A DNA stretch of 64,000 nt from Butyricimonas sp. Marseille-P3923 (GCF_900184685.1 NZ_FXXL01000007.1:992001-1056000), one strand, 5' to 3'. Positions 1 to 8,719 are shown, numbered from the stretch's first letter. A program made the numbers and translations. Notes: generated from the sequence alone by a model not told the origin.

Positions 1-921
1 GGATGGTACGACTCCAACTTGGGGCATGCCGAGTTGTATAAAAATAACCGCCTCACCCACCTCACTTACACGGGATACGGCGACACCATGATAATTGACA
101 GTATCAGCGGCATGGCAAACCTGTACCGGAACATCACTTTGATAGACTCGGTCAACGACGTGATCGTGAAAGGACATTACGCCCAGATGAACCGGGAAAC
201 CAACCAGTCATTCGTCACCGACAGTGCCCTACTTATCCTTTGCAGCAAACAGGATTCCCTGTTCCTGCACGGCGATACCCTGTATATGGAACAAGATTCC
301 GCCAAAAATCAAATACTACGCGCGTTTCATAAGGTCAGATTCTTTAGCCAAGATATACAAGGCGTATGTGACTCTATGGTATACCTGACCGCAGATTCAA
401 CCGTAACCTTGTACAATGAACCCGTTACATGGGCATCCGGTTACCAGATGACTGCCGAAAAAATATCACTGCTCACGGGTAACGGGCAAATCAAACAATT
501 CTATTTGAACAACAAAGCCTTCATGGTCGGACGACGATGGGATACCGAAATGTTCGACCAGATCAAAGGAAGAAATATGACCGGGTATTTCAAGGATAAC
601 GAGTTATACATGGTATACGTGGACGGGAGTGGCGAAACCATTTACTACCCGGATGACCAAGGTGCTATTATCGGTGTCAATCGTGCCACCAGTTCCAACA
701 TCCGTATCATGATAGAGAAACGACGGGTGACAGATATCATTTTCATAAACAAACCCGACGGTGACCTGACTCCCCTCTTCCTTGTCGACCCGAGAGAAGA
801 ACGTCTGAAAGATTTCCGCTGGTTGAAATACCTGCAACCCCTCGATAAATACGACATCTTCAACACCCCTCAACCACCTAAACAAGAAGAGGAAGAAGAC
901 GAAGCAAGCGATAATTCTTAG
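1..921 (+). CDS. OstA/LptA-like outer-membrane biogenesis protein, 5' truncated by the window edge
   Basis: The reading frame is open from base 1 to the TAG at 919-921, so the gene starts outside the window; 306 C-terminal residues are visible. The sequence is made of repeated short beta-strand units (for example GHAELY, DSISGMANLY, DSALLILCSKQDSLFLHGDTLYM) of the kind found in OstA-like proteins of Bacteroidetes, where they form a periplasmic beta-jellyroll that carries lipopolysaccharide to the outer membrane. The tail is acidic and low in complexity (QEEEEDEASD). A TTG at 19 could be read as a start, but the homologous pattern continues upstream of it, so it is not the true start. The next gene, 66 bases on, is an O-antigen-ligase-like protein, which fits envelope glycan assembly. 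The family call rests on repeat pattern and overall look; the exact role is inferred. Confidence 0.72.
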   Translation, partial: GWYDSNLGHAELYKNNRLTHLTYTGYGDTMIIDSISGMANLYRNITLIDSVNDVIVKGHYAQMNRETNQSFVTDSALLILCSKQDSLFLHGDTLYMEQDSAKNQILRAFHKVRFFSQDIQGVCDSMVYLTADSTVTLYNEPVTWASGYQMTAEKISLLTGNGQIKQFYLNNKAFMVGRRWDTEMFDQIKGRNMTGYFKDNELYMVYVDGSGETIYYPDDQGAIIGVNRATSSNIRIMIEKRRVTDIIFINKPDGDLTPLFLVDPREERLKDFRWLKYLQPLDKYDIFNTPQPPKQEEEEDEASDNS

Positions 922-963
922 AATATTATCAACTTTCCATTATACATATTATATATATTTTCC

Positions 964-971
964 TACTTTTG
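964..971 (+). promoter_or_regulatory. Candidate Bacteroidetes -7 box (TACTTTTG)
   Basis: TACTTTTG fits the Bacteroidetes -7 consensus TAnnTTTG and lies 17 bases before the ATG of the O-antigen-ligase-like gene. No clear -33 TTTG is seen at the usual distance, so this is only a candidate. Confidence 0.4.
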
Positions 972-987
972 CATAAAACGACGTAAA

Positions 988-2751
988 ATGCTATTGAAGG
1001 AGAATATTAAGACTTACACGCTAGGAACAATTGTTTTCATCATATCACTATTATTGTTGTCCTCTACATTCATCACGGGAGGGGAACTGGAAAACCGTAT
1101 AGCGAAAATCTTTTGGTTCTACTCGATACTTCCTTGGGTTGCAATACCCTGTGTATTGTTGGCATTGATCCGTCCTTTCCGTTTCACGCTCACGGATCTA
1201 CTTGTATTTCTCTATATAGCGTACAGCCTGCTGAACCTGCACTACTTCGGGCAAGGAATACACGCCCGGGCGGGAATCCTCGTGCTCGTTGGGGTTACCT
1301 ATTTCCTTTTCAGGATACTCACCTCCTTCTCCTCCGGAAACTTCGTCAATGTCGCCCTTCTGGCTGTCGGATTTATCGAGGCGATGTGGGGCGCGGCACA
1401 GCTATACGGGCTCACTCCTTCATTTCACAACCAGTTCGACCTGACAGGTTCATTCTTTAACCCGGGGCCCTATTCCGGCTTTCTGGTCGCTATCTTTCCT
1501 CTGGCCTTACACTATGCCCTTACGACACACAAATGGCCTCATATCATTTCTATCGGCGTGGTAATCGCCCTCCTTCTCGTCCTGCCCGCTACCATGAGCC
1601 GGAGTGCATGGGTGGCAGCCATCGTCGGGTGTGCAATTGTAGTGGGATACCATTATCACCTGCGTCAGCAATGCATCGCGTTCTATCGGGCGCATCCCAT
1701 TATTACCCCTGTCGCCACGATTGTCATCTTTCTGGTCATTGGCATTTTAATGATCGGTACATACATGATGAAAAAAAGCTCCGCTGATGGACGCCTTTTG
1801 ATTTGGAAAGTATCCACAACCATCATAGCTTCACACCCGGTAACAGGAACCGGTTTCGGGAACTTCGCAGGACCTTACGGGAAAGCGCAGGAAGCCTATT
1901 TCACGCAGGACAACTACACGCCACAAGAAGAACTCGTTGCCGATGCCCCGGAATCCGCGTTCAACGAGTTTATTCAAATCACCGTGGAAAACGGCCTTAT
2001 CGGGCTATTGCTTTTTCTCGGCATCATCGCCTCCGCCATCCGGAATGCCTATCGAGCCCAAATACACAAACAAGCGGGACACGTGGGAGCGTTAATCGCT
2101 TTTCTCATCTTCTCCTGTTTCTCCTACCCGTTCAACGTGTTGCCGTTAGCCATCCTGTTCTCGCTACTCACGGCACAATGTACGGCATCGTCTTCCGCCC
2201 CGTCCCCCCGGATAGTGGGAATATTCTACCTGTTTTTACTTGTTCCCGTGTGGTACTTCACCTCGGGAAAAACAGAACGCATAGAAGCATTCAAACGCTG
2301 GAGAAGCGAACAAATCTATTTTAACATGCAGATATTCAAACGAACCGTGGACAATTACAGGGCGATATACCCCATTCTGAAAGATCATCCCGCCTTTCTG
2401 TTCGAGTACGGGCAATGCCTCTCCCGCACGGACAACCCGGACCAAAGTAACCGGGTACTTCGTGAAGCTGCCGTTCTTTCCTCCGACCCGATGATCTACA
2501 ATATCATGGGAAAAAACTATCAGGCAATGCAACAATACGACTTGGCAGAAGCCACCTTCCTCACGGCATCCCGCATGGTTCCCAACCGAATCTACCCCCT
2601 CTACCTTCTCGCTAAAATGTACGCCGAAAGCGGACAAATCGATAAAGCCATCGTCACCGCCAACCTCGTCATCAACAAAAAACCGAAAGTATTCTCCTCC
2701 GCCGTCGAGGAAATGCAAAGAGATATGCGTTTACTTATCCGGAACTACTAA
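988..2751 (+). CDS. O-antigen ligase/polymerase-like (Wzy_C family) membrane protein with C-terminal TPR
   Basis: The 587-residue protein has about ten hydrophobic membrane segments in residues 1-430. The central region shows the Wzy_C pattern: SRSAW around residue 205, then a periplasmic loop with GRLLIW, HPVTGTGFGNF and a conserved NEF before the next membrane helix. Residues about 440-587 form soluble TPR-like helices (YNIMGKNYQAMQQYDLAEATF and a following repeat). This layout is that of Bacteroidetes O-antigen ligase/polymerase proteins, which join or polymerise undecaprenyl-linked glycan on the periplasmic face of the inner membrane. The substrate cannot be told from sequence. Its 3' end overlaps the convergent response-regulator gene by 21 bases. 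The family is fairly sure; ligase versus polymerase is open. Confidence 0.75.
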   Translation: MLLKENIKTYTLGTIVFIISLLLLSSTFITGGELENRIAKIFWFYSILPWVAIPCVLLALIRPFRFTLTDLLVFLYIAYSLLNLHYFGQGIHARAGILVLVGVTYFLFRILTSFSSGNFVNVALLAVGFIEAMWGAAQLYGLTPSFHNQFDLTGSFFNPGPYSGFLVAIFPLALHYALTTHKWPHIISIGVVIALLLVLPATMSRSAWVAAIVGCAIVVGYHYHLRQQCIAFYRAHPIITPVATIVIFLVIGILMIGTYMMKKSSADGRLLIWKVSTTIIASHPVTGTGFGNFAGPYGKAQEAYFTQDNYTPQEELVADAPESAFNEFIQITVENGLIGLLLFLGIIASAIRNAYRAQIHKQAGHVGALIAFLIFSCFSYPFNVLPLAILFSLLTAQCTASSSAPSPRIVGIFYLFLLVPVWYFTSGKTERIEAFKRWRSEQIYFNMQIFKRTVDNYRAIYPILKDHPAFLFEYGQCLSRTDNPDQSNRVLREAAVLSSDPMIYNIMGKNYQAMQQYDLAEATFLTASRMVPNRIYPLYLLAKMYAESGQIDKAIVTANLVINKKPKVFSSAVEEMQRDMRLLIRNY

Positions 2752-3429
2752 GAGGTAACAACCGTTATTATTGACTATTTCAACAGAGGGATCGGCTTTC
2801 AATATCTTTCGCAATTGTGATATATATGTTGATAATTCCCCTTTCTTGAGGTCATCGTCGAAATTCCATAATTCCTTGCATAATTCCGTACTCTTGATCT
2901 CTTCGTTTCTGCGTGTACAAAATATCAACATGATTTTCCCCTGCATTCCTTTTAATTTTGTCGCCTTACCGTCTATCGTCAAAATATTGGTAACCTTGTC
3001 ATAAGTCATACGCGAAGACAGACGGAATACCCGTTGTTCACCTCTTTCCGCCCTTCTCATCGCATCTTTCAAACGCTTGCCCAAACGATCAACCAAAACC
3101 TTGACAGACCAATCCTTGCTCACGTAATCATCCGCACCCCCGTCCGCTTCCATAACAGACAATCCCTCTTGGTCGTATCCGGTAAATACCACGATAGGCA
3201 CCTGAGTATCATTCTCCCGAATCAACCGGATTACTTCCTCCCCGGTTTTTTCCGGCATTTCGATATCCAATAACAATATATCCCATTCATCCTTTTGGTA
3301 AGCCTCCCATGCCTCATCCCCATTCGTCACGGCATAAACGTCAAATCCTTGCTCCAATAATATTTCCGTGTACGTAATCCGCATCTCCTTCTCGTCCTCG
3401 GCATACAAAAGTTTTATCTTTCTTTCCAT
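2731..3429 (-). CDS. OmpR/PhoB-type response regulator
   Basis: This 232-residue protein has an N-terminal receiver domain (acidic pair E11-D12, phospho-acceptor D55 in LLLDIEMP, conserved Lys in VSKD near residue 107) and a C-terminal winged-helix domain (residues about 140-230, with STYISQLRKIL as the recognition region). It is a DNA-binding transcription factor controlled by phosphorylation. Its partner is the histidine kinase directly upstream, whose reading frame runs 89 bases into this gene. The kinase gene is divergent from the NVEALA/propeller genes with a very short gap, so control of that island by this pair is a natural inference, but no binding site is recognised. Confidence 0.93.
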   Translation of the reverse strand: MERKIKLLYAEDEKEMRITYTEILLEQGFDVYAVTNGDEAWEAYQKDEWDILLLDIEMPEKTGEEVIRLIRENDTQVPIVVFTGYDQEGLSVMEADGGADDYVSKDWSVKVLVDRLGKRLKDAMRRAERGEQRVFRLSSRMTYDKVTNILTIDGKATKLKGMQGKIMLIFCTRRNEEIKSTELCKELWNFDDDLKKGELSTYISQLRKILKADPSVEIVNNNGCYLLVVPDK

Positions 3430-4843
3430 AGTTATCTAATTTTATAGTGAACGTGGAACCTTTTCCCAATTCGCTTTCCACGTGAACTTTCCCTTTATGC
3501 CTTTTCACAATTTTCTGAACGGATGCCAATCCCAACCCGAAGCCTTTTGCTTTCTCATCCCTACCAACTCGCCAATACTCTTCAAAAATATAAGGTAAAT
3601 CTTTTTTAGCAATACCTTTCCCCTCGTCCGTCACTGATACGACAAGGGCTTTCCCCTCCCGGTAACAAGCTACTTTTATAAAAACCGTTTCCCCGGAATA
3701 CTTCACCGCGTTATCCATCAGATTCCGCAACGCGTACACGAACTGTTCCGAGAGCAACAACACGTTCGGCAACCTGTAATCCAACTCTACCCGAATATCC
3801 TTTTCCGGGTTAGCAAACTGCTCTTCCGCTGCCAACGCTACCAATTCCTCTTTCAATGAAATATCCACCCATTCCACTCGTTTGCGGTACATCAACATCG
3901 CCAACTGCAACACGTTACTCATTTCCCTTTTCAGCATGGCTGCTTTTTCCAACCCGATATCACACATCTCCTCGCCTTTCTCCCTATCCGAAACCTTCTG
4001 AATCTGCCGCTGCAATCGAAGAAATAGTCCTTCGACCGCTCCCACGGGTCTTTTCAAATCATGCATTCTTTGTCTTAAACACGCTTCCTGCAATTGTCGC
4101 AACTTCCTTTGTTTCCAAATCCTACAGGCAAAAGATACAATCAACACCACGAGTACCGACCCGACCAAAATAATCCCAGTAAACTGCCACCAGAACCTGT
4201 ATAGAAAATCCTTCCACGTGAAATCAAAAAGCACTCCCACCTTCTCCCCGCTAATATATCCCAATCGCACGTATCCCGCTTCCTCCATATCCATATACCT
4301 CGTGTTACCCGGCGGATATACCTCTTTCGTGTTGCCCAATGAATCTACGCGACGGAAAGCGATTGAGAGATTACCGATTACTTCTTTCGCCCTATGCTTA
4401 ACCAACGAATCCAAACAAGCCAAGGTAATCGGGTTCCGCAAGTTCACGTCGTAAGCCACGATAGCCTCTCTTTCAAAAGCCTTTTCTGAAGAATCCACTT
4501 TTACACGATATTCCTTCTCTCCAATACTTATCAACAACTCTCCTGTTTGAGCATCATTACTAATAGACCTAACAATACTATCAGGTTTCATTGCCTCTCT
4601 TTGACTCAATTCGCCAATATTCCAAAGAGTAGATTCTTTTAACTCTTTTTTTATTCTTCCCTCCTCTCCTGCATACAACAAATAAACAAGCCAGTATTGC
4701 AATAAAATAACAAAAACAATAGCTATTATCGCCATTACTACCTCCTTCAGCAATGGGACACCTCCTTTCGGTTTCAATTTTATGAAGATTTTATGAACTT
4801 GCATCTGTCTTTCTCCTATTTTTTCTCCATATTTTTGTTGCAT
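3341..4843 (-). CDS. Membrane sensor histidine kinase
   Basis: The protein is about 500 residues from the ATG at 4843; the frame also allows a TTG at 4861 and an ATG at 4804. A first membrane helix (VVMAIIAIVFVILLQYW) and a second (FTGIILVGSVLVVLIVSF) enclose a periplasmic sensor region of about 160 residues with no family I recognise. The cytoplasmic part has the phospho-acceptor H-box MHDLKRP, the N-box NLMDNAVKYS, and G boxes DEGKGIA and GFGLGLASV. It should phosphorylate the response regulator encoded next. The C-terminus extends about 30 residues past the usual end of the ATPase domain and overlaps the regulator gene by 89 bases, which is unusually long. The gap to the divergent NVEALA gene at 4888 is only about 44 bases. 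Confidence 0.9.
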   Translation of the reverse strand: MQQKYGEKIGERQMQVHKIFIKLKPKGGVPLLKEVVMAIIAIVFVILLQYWLVYLLYAGEEGRIKKELKESTLWNIGELSQREAMKPDSIVRSISNDAQTGELLISIGEKEYRVKVDSSEKAFEREAIVAYDVNLRNPITLACLDSLVKHRAKEVIGNLSIAFRRVDSLGNTKEVYPPGNTRYMDMEEAGYVRLGYISGEKVGVLFDFTWKDFLYRFWWQFTGIILVGSVLVVLIVSFACRIWKQRKLRQLQEACLRQRMHDLKRPVGAVEGLFLRLQRQIQKVSDREKGEEMCDIGLEKAAMLKREMSNVLQLAMLMYRKRVEWVDISLKEELVALAAEEQFANPEKDIRVELDYRLPNVLLLSEQFVYALRNLMDNAVKYSGETVFIKVACYREGKALVVSVTDEGKGIAKKDLPYIFEEYWRVGRDEKAKGFGLGLASVQKIVKRHKGKVHVESELGKGSTFTIKLDNYGKKDKTFVCRGREGDADYVHGNIIGARI

Positions 4844-4887
4844 ACAACGAAAATAAAACAATGCAATATAAAAACAAATTTTGAAAA

Positions 4888-5109
4888 ATGAAACAATTGA
4901 ATCTAAAAAACACGATTATCGTTGCAGCAATACTGTTAGAAGTATTATTTACAAGTTTTTCACCTATTCATGAAAAAGAAGAAACTACACTACGCAATAT
5001 CGAAGCTCTTTCAAGAGGTGAAAATTCAGTTTCTTCTTCGTGTATTAATGGCGAAGGCAGATGTATCATTAACGGTGAAATCTTATATGGCATGAGAAAG
5101 AAAGACTAA
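4888..5109 (+). CDS. NVEALA-type small exported peptide, divergent short member
   Basis: This 73-residue peptide has a positively charged start, a hydrophobic export segment (TIIVAAILLEVLFTSF) and the family motif NIEALSRGE at residues 37-45. The region after the motif is short and has only two cysteines (C52, C59), unlike the four-cysteine core of the other three peptides in the window. It could be a degenerate copy or a variant. It is the first gene after the divergent two-component system, and the propeller lipoprotein gene begins 5 bases after its stop, without the hairpin that follows the other peptide genes. NVEALA peptides are known as a family in Bacteroidales; I know of no established function. 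Confidence 0.8.
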   Translation: MKQLNLKNTIIVAAILLEVLFTSFSPIHEKEETTLRNIEALSRGENSVSSSCINGEGRCIINGEILYGMRKKD

Positions 5110-5114
5110 CTATC

Positions 5115-6152
5115 ATGAAAAAGCACCTTATCCCACTAATCATCCTCCCGCTATTTTTATCCTGTTCCACGGATAACAGCTATTTGGAGATCCCGGCATC
5201 CATCCAGACCTCGGGTAATGAAATCACCTCAACCCTCGTGACAAACCTTCACGAGTTTGGGATCACGACACCGCTAAAAATCACTAAACACGGGGATTTA
5301 CTCGCAGTGGAACGACGTTATGAAGAAAATAACCTCAGCCTCATCGATCTTTCCAACCGCACCACTCGCGACTGGTTACCTTTCGGCAAAGGGGAAAATG
5401 AAGCATACACAATTGACAATCTATCGGTAAACGAACAAGGGGAACTATCCGTTTTCGATTTTGAAACCGGTAAACTCCATCGCCACAACCCGAAGGCATT
5501 AAGCCGCTCCGCGGCTCATCCCCTCGTGCTGGCAGAAGGCACCAACACTCACCTCTCGGCTATCCAAGGTGACGGATTCGTGATTTCCACCGGGCTTTAC
5601 GAGCAAGGCCGCTACCGTTTTTATTCACTGGACGACGGCAGCGAATCATACGCCGTCCCCTACCCCGTGCATCCCGCTTATCCCGAGTTATCCGATTACG
5701 GGAAAAGCATCCTTTGGGCAAGCACCGTGCTACGCCTACGCCCGGACAACAAGGCTTTCGTCTGCACCGACATCCGTAGCGGTCAACTCGATATCTGTCG
5801 CATCAACGGCAACACGATCTCGCTCGTCTGCCGTCACACGTACTACTATCCCCACGTGGACATCAATGACGGTAAATACCCCGACGTGGCTTATTACTCG
5901 GATAACGTCACGGGCTTCCGGGAAGTGGCAGTGTCTAACGAACGAATTTACGTACTTTATTCCGGCAAGACTTACAAAGAATATGGGCAAAAAATCATCA
6001 ACAGTTCCACCCTCCTCGTCTTCGACTGGAACGGAACCTTATTAAATAATTACACCCTGCCGGAAGCCGCCAATTACCTCGCGTTCGACACGGAAGAAAA
6101 CCTACTCTACGGGACTACTCCCGACGCGAAACTTGTCCAATTCAACTTGTAA
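5115..6152 (+). CDS. BF3164/TolB-like six-bladed beta-propeller lipoprotein (first)
   Basis: This 345-residue protein begins with a lipoprotein signal (lipobox LFLSC near residue 17), so it is probably anchored to a membrane and may be surface exposed. The rest is beta-rich with repeated blade-like segments and ends with the family hallmark VFDWNGTLL followed by a last blade containing LLYGTTPDAK. Two similar proteins follow in the island at 7128 and 13370, each just after an NVEALA peptide gene. Binding the peptide, or a ligand shared with it, is an inference from this fixed pairing. Codon and base use here is ordinary for the window, whereas the other two propellers are AT-rich. Confidence 0.82.
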   Translation: MKKHLIPLIILPLFLSCSTDNSYLEIPASIQTSGNEITSTLVTNLHEFGITTPLKITKHGDLLAVERRYEENNLSLIDLSNRTTRDWLPFGKGENEAYTIDNLSVNEQGELSVFDFETGKLHRHNPKALSRSAAHPLVLAEGTNTHLSAIQGDGFVISTGLYEQGRYRFYSLDDGSESYAVPYPVHPAYPELSDYGKSILWASTVLRLRPDNKAFVCTDIRSGQLDICRINGNTISLVCRHTYYYPHVDINDGKYPDVAYYSDNVTGFREVAVSNERIYVLYSGKTYKEYGQKIINSSTLLVFDWNGTLLNNYTLPEAANYLAFDTEENLLYGTTPDAKLVQFNL

Positions 6153-6163
6153 CCACCATCATC

Positions 6164-6583
6164 ATGAAAAAAACACACCTTATATATATAGGTATACTTG
6201 CCACATGTTCGGCAGCCATCATCATATGTTGGCTTGCCTTTACCGCTCCCGTTCAAGAATGGACAAACGCCCCGCTCACCACGGTGGAGATATTGCAAGA
6301 TTCCGTCAATTTGCAAACCCTGCATTACGACGATCACCCCGATATAATCTTCATCATCAAGAACACGGGTAAACATCCCCTCATCATCCGGGATGTCGTC
6401 ACCACTTGCGGCTGTACCGCCCCCCAATGGGACAAACGTCCCGTTCTACCGGGCAAGACAAAAGATATAAAAGTAACCTTCAAGCCCAACTCGCTTGGAC
6501 GTTTCAACAAAACGATACAAGTGTTATGTAACACTTCATCCAAAATACACGAGCTGAAGCTAGACGGCAACGTGATTGAATAG
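6164..6583 (+). CDS. DUF1573 exported protein
   Basis: The 139-residue protein has an N-terminal membrane/signal segment (residues about 6-27) and one DUF1573 domain, an immunoglobulin-like fold, with the hallmark TTCGCTAP (C82, C84) and a C-terminal strand LKLDGNV. Such proteins are common and exported in Bacteroidetes, and their molecular role is not established. The start is 11 bases after the first propeller gene, so it is probably co-transcribed with the peptide and propeller. The C-x-C pair might bind metal or form a disulfide; this is a guess from the motif alone. Confidence 0.85.
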   Translation: MKKTHLIYIGILATCSAAIIICWLAFTAPVQEWTNAPLTTVEILQDSVNLQTLHYDDHPDIIFIIKNTGKHPLIIRDVVTTCGCTAPQWDKRPVLPGKTKDIKVTFKPNSLGRFNKTIQVLCNTSSKIHELKLDGNVIE

Positions 6584-6611
6584 AAGTCAAACAAACCATT
6601 AAACATCATCA

Positions 6612-6690
6612 GAGGGGAGAAAAGCGGTGCCGGAACAATCCTAGCAAGACCCCGACACCGCCGACTTCCTCAAAAAAGAAGAAAGTATAA
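6612..6690 (+). ncRNA. Candidate structured leader RNA before an NVEALA peptide gene (copy A)
   Basis: A stem GCGGTG (6624-6629) / CACCGC (6656-6661) encloses a loop that starts GGAAC (6632-6636) and closes with CCCCGAC (6650-6656). The same ordered elements, with a different but still pairing outer stem, occur at 12534-12632 before the next NVEALA gene pair. Both copies share the 9-mer ACGTCATCT further down (6713-6721 here) and lie about 170-180 bases before the peptide ATG. Stem bases differ between copies while pairing is kept, which suggests a real RNA. I could not match it to a named riboswitch class. Here it sits inside the gene cluster with no obvious promoter directly before it. Confidence 0.5.
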
Positions 6691-6787
6691 AGGTATAAAA
6701 AATCCGAGACAAACGTCATCTCTCCTGTTGAAAGGATATACACGGGTAAAAGACGGAAAGAAATTATTATAAAAAAAAATAACAAGC

Positions 6788-7069
6788 ATGAAAAAGAAAA
6801 CATTAAATATTTTGTTCATATTCATTATCGCAATAATAACAAGCATTAGCATAAATATTAATTTATCAAAAAAAGAAAGTTTTGGAAATCTTGCTCTTAA
6901 AAATATTGAGGCATTAGCAAGAGGTGAGGGCGGCTCAGGCTCTGAATCAGGAAAAGCGACTTGTTACACAAGAGCTTCCGTAAATGTTAACGACGAATAT
7001 TTACGATGTGTTGAATGCAAATATTATTCAGGTACAGGTGTTACAACTGGGGGATATTGCAAATGGTAA
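6788..7069 (+). CDS. NVEALA-type small exported cysteine-rich peptide (second)
   Basis: The 93-residue peptide has a strongly hydrophobic export segment (LNILFIFIIAIITSI), the motif NIEALARGE at residues 39-47, a Gly/Ser-rich linker, and then a core with C59, C74, C77 and C91, that is Cys-x14-Cys-x2-Cys-x13-Cys, ending in Lys-Trp. The spacing matches the peptides at 12712 and 13045 almost exactly although the residues between differ. This looks like a precursor: an export leader, a conserved recognition motif, and a folded core held by disulfides or a metal. The gene is preceded by a leader RNA and followed by a strong hairpin. No function is established. Confidence 0.85.
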   Translation: MKKKTLNILFIFIIAIITSISININLSKKESFGNLALKNIEALARGEGGSGSESGKATCYTRASVNVNDEYLRCVECKYYSGTGVTTGGYCKW

Positions 7070-7075
7070 ATTTAA

Positions 7076-7104
7076 AATCCAAGGGTTTAATATACCCTTG
7101 GATT
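7076..7104 (+). terminator. Hairpin between peptide gene and propeller gene
   Basis: ATCCAAGGGT (7077-7086) and ACCCTTGGAT (7094-7103) form a perfect 10-bp stem with a 7-base loop, 7 bases after the peptide stop. A run of seven T lies later, at 7121-7127, directly before the next ATG. It may act as a partial terminator or RNA-stabilising stem, leaving more peptide than propeller message. Confidence 0.7.
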
Positions 7105-7127
7105 CATAAACAAATAACTCTTTTTTT

Positions 7128-8144
7128 ATGAAACTCTACATATTATCTATTTTTCTCGTATTCTGTTCATGCACAGAAAAAAGCATATTGAATCACAGCT
7201 CAATAAGATTCATTGAAGACTTTCCCAAAACACTTGAAATCACGGGAGAAAAAGTACCGTTAGACCTCGTGGGACCGTCAGCCTTCTTTATTATAGATTC
7301 TTTGCTCGTGATTCAAAATTACAACCAATCGAATTACCTTTCCGTCTATAATTTATGCCATTTGAATAAAATAAATGATTTCATTCCACAAGGAAGAGGG
7401 GCTAATGAATTTTTAGGGTTCACTTACTGTGATTATTATGATATTGATTCAAATCAAATACACATATATTTTACAGACATCAATCAAAGAAGTATGTTTT
7501 CTTTTAATCTTACACGTTCTATCATAGAAAACAATACTATCACGACACCACTGACCAGTTTCCGTGAAATTCCTTTCAAAACAAAATTCAAAAAAAACAT
7601 GCCATTATTCACTCGCATTTACAAGCACGAGAAAAAACAAATAGCATACACGCAACATAATCTCCAAAATGAAATATCTCGTGAATACATCTTATATGAT
7701 AAAATTACCGACATCGAGAGAAATCAAGTCGGTTCCGCAGATAAAATCAAACCGGACTTTAAAAAACTAGCCCAAGCAATGCTTCAATTTGACCAAATAA
7801 ATATTCTCGACCTCGAGCAAGAAGAACACCTTTCACTTACAACCTCCAGAAATTTCATGCATTTACCTTTGGATGATAGCAAAGAACCGAACATGTACTA
7901 CTCGGACCTATGCGTAACAGACAAACAAATATATGCCTTATACGCGAATCAACCAATAACACGCTGGGGATTAGACTCAAAAAAATCAGAAATTCAAGTA
8001 TACGACTGGAACGGAAACCCTGTATGCAAAATAATTGTTCCCGAGTATCTTTTATATATTAATATCGACGAGAAAAACAAACAACTTTACGGTATTACTG
8101 CAGACGAAGAATTGTATCGATTTAATATACAAAATATCGAATAG
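7128..8144 (+). CDS. BF3164/TolB-like six-bladed beta-propeller lipoprotein (second)
   Basis: The 338-residue protein has a lipoprotein signal ending VFCSC and the same blade pattern as the first propeller, with the closing hallmark VYDWNGNPV and KQLYGITADEELYRFN at the C-terminus. The early segment IPQGRGANEFLGF corresponds to LPFGKGENEAY and CKKGRGSNEFIAP in the other two copies, a shared position that may mark the ligand side. The gene is visibly AT-rich compared with the transglutaminase-like gene downstream. It follows the peptide gene and its hairpin and precedes a thioredoxin-fold lipoprotein by 32 bases, so the three are likely one unit. The function is unknown. Confidence 0.82.
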   Translation: MKLYILSIFLVFCSCTEKSILNHSSIRFIEDFPKTLEITGEKVPLDLVGPSAFFIIDSLLVIQNYNQSNYLSVYNLCHLNKINDFIPQGRGANEFLGFTYCDYYDIDSNQIHIYFTDINQRSMFSFNLTRSIIENNTITTPLTSFREIPFKTKFKKNMPLFTRIYKHEKKQIAYTQHNLQNEISREYILYDKITDIERNQVGSADKIKPDFKKLAQAMLQFDQINILDLEQEEHLSLTTSRNFMHLPLDDSKEPNMYYSDLCVTDKQIYALYANQPITRWGLDSKKSEIQVYDWNGNPVCKIIVPEYLLYINIDEKNKQLYGITADEELYRFNIQNIE

Positions 8145-8176
8145 ACATAATAATAAATAAATTTTCAACCTATACC

Positions 8177-8719
8177 ATGAAGTTCATTTGTATTTTATAC
8201 ATTTTCATTTTTTGTATTTCATGCAATCCAAATAAAGAAAGAGCTGAAATCATAGTGAAACAATGGCTTGAAAAGGAAATCAAATTCCCTAATACGATAA
8301 ACATTAAACAAGATTCATTATGGAAATCATTAACAAGCAAAGAATTTAAAATTCTAACCATCGTGGACTCCAATAGTTGTACTGAATGCAGGTTAAAATT
8401 ACACGAATGGGGAAAATACATAAAAGAGAGTGATTCTATTAACACAAGTATCGCATTCATTTTTATTGTTAACACGAAAGACTACGCTATCGTTGAAACG
8501 CTAAAAAAGAAGAATAAATTCAGTTTACCAATTTTTCATGATTATGAAAATAAAATGGGTAAACTCAACCTATTCCCTAAAGACCCAAATTATCAAACCT
8601 TCTTGTTAAACAAGGAAAATAAAGTAATTCTAATTGGCAACCCTATAGGAAACCTCCCTTTATGGAAATTATACAAAAAAGTATTATCAGAAGCATTATC
8701 AACAAAAAAATCCTCATGA
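8177..8719 (+). CDS. Thioredoxin-fold lipoprotein with CxxC motif
   Basis: The 180-residue protein has a lipobox CISC (lipidated C16) and, after about 50 residues, a thioredoxin/TlpA-like segment: a strand KILTIVDS followed at once by SCTEC (C68, C71) and an alpha helix, then a later strand FIFIVN and a stretch YQTFLLNKENKVILIGNP like the cis-Pro and beta-hairpin part of redoxins. I infer a membrane-anchored thiol-disulfide protein of the periplasm or cell surface. Its position beside exported four-cysteine peptides makes it a candidate for forming or reshuffling their disulfides. The stop codon overlaps the next start (ATGA at 8716-8719), so translation is probably coupled. No cis-proline is certain, so the enzymatic role is open. 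Confidence 0.68.
   Translation: MKFICILYIFIFCISCNPNKERAEIIVKQWLEKEIKFPNTINIKQDSLWKSLTSKEFKILTIVDSNSCTECRLKLHEWGKYIKESDSINTSIAFIFIVNTKDYAIVETLKKKNKFSLPIFHDYENKMGKLNLFPKDPNYQTFLLNKENKVILIGNPIGNLPLWKLYKKVLSEALSTKKSS

Noticed and set aside
2771-3273. Two short plus-strand frames under the response regulator
   Set aside because: They are antisense to a conserved receiver/winged-helix protein and have no features of their own.
6611-6700. Match of the leader RNA to known riboswitches (TPP, cobalamin, c-di-GMP-I, glycine, fluoride, THF, preQ1-II)
   Set aside because: The conserved cores of those classes as I remember them are not present; without a covariance search I leave it unassigned.
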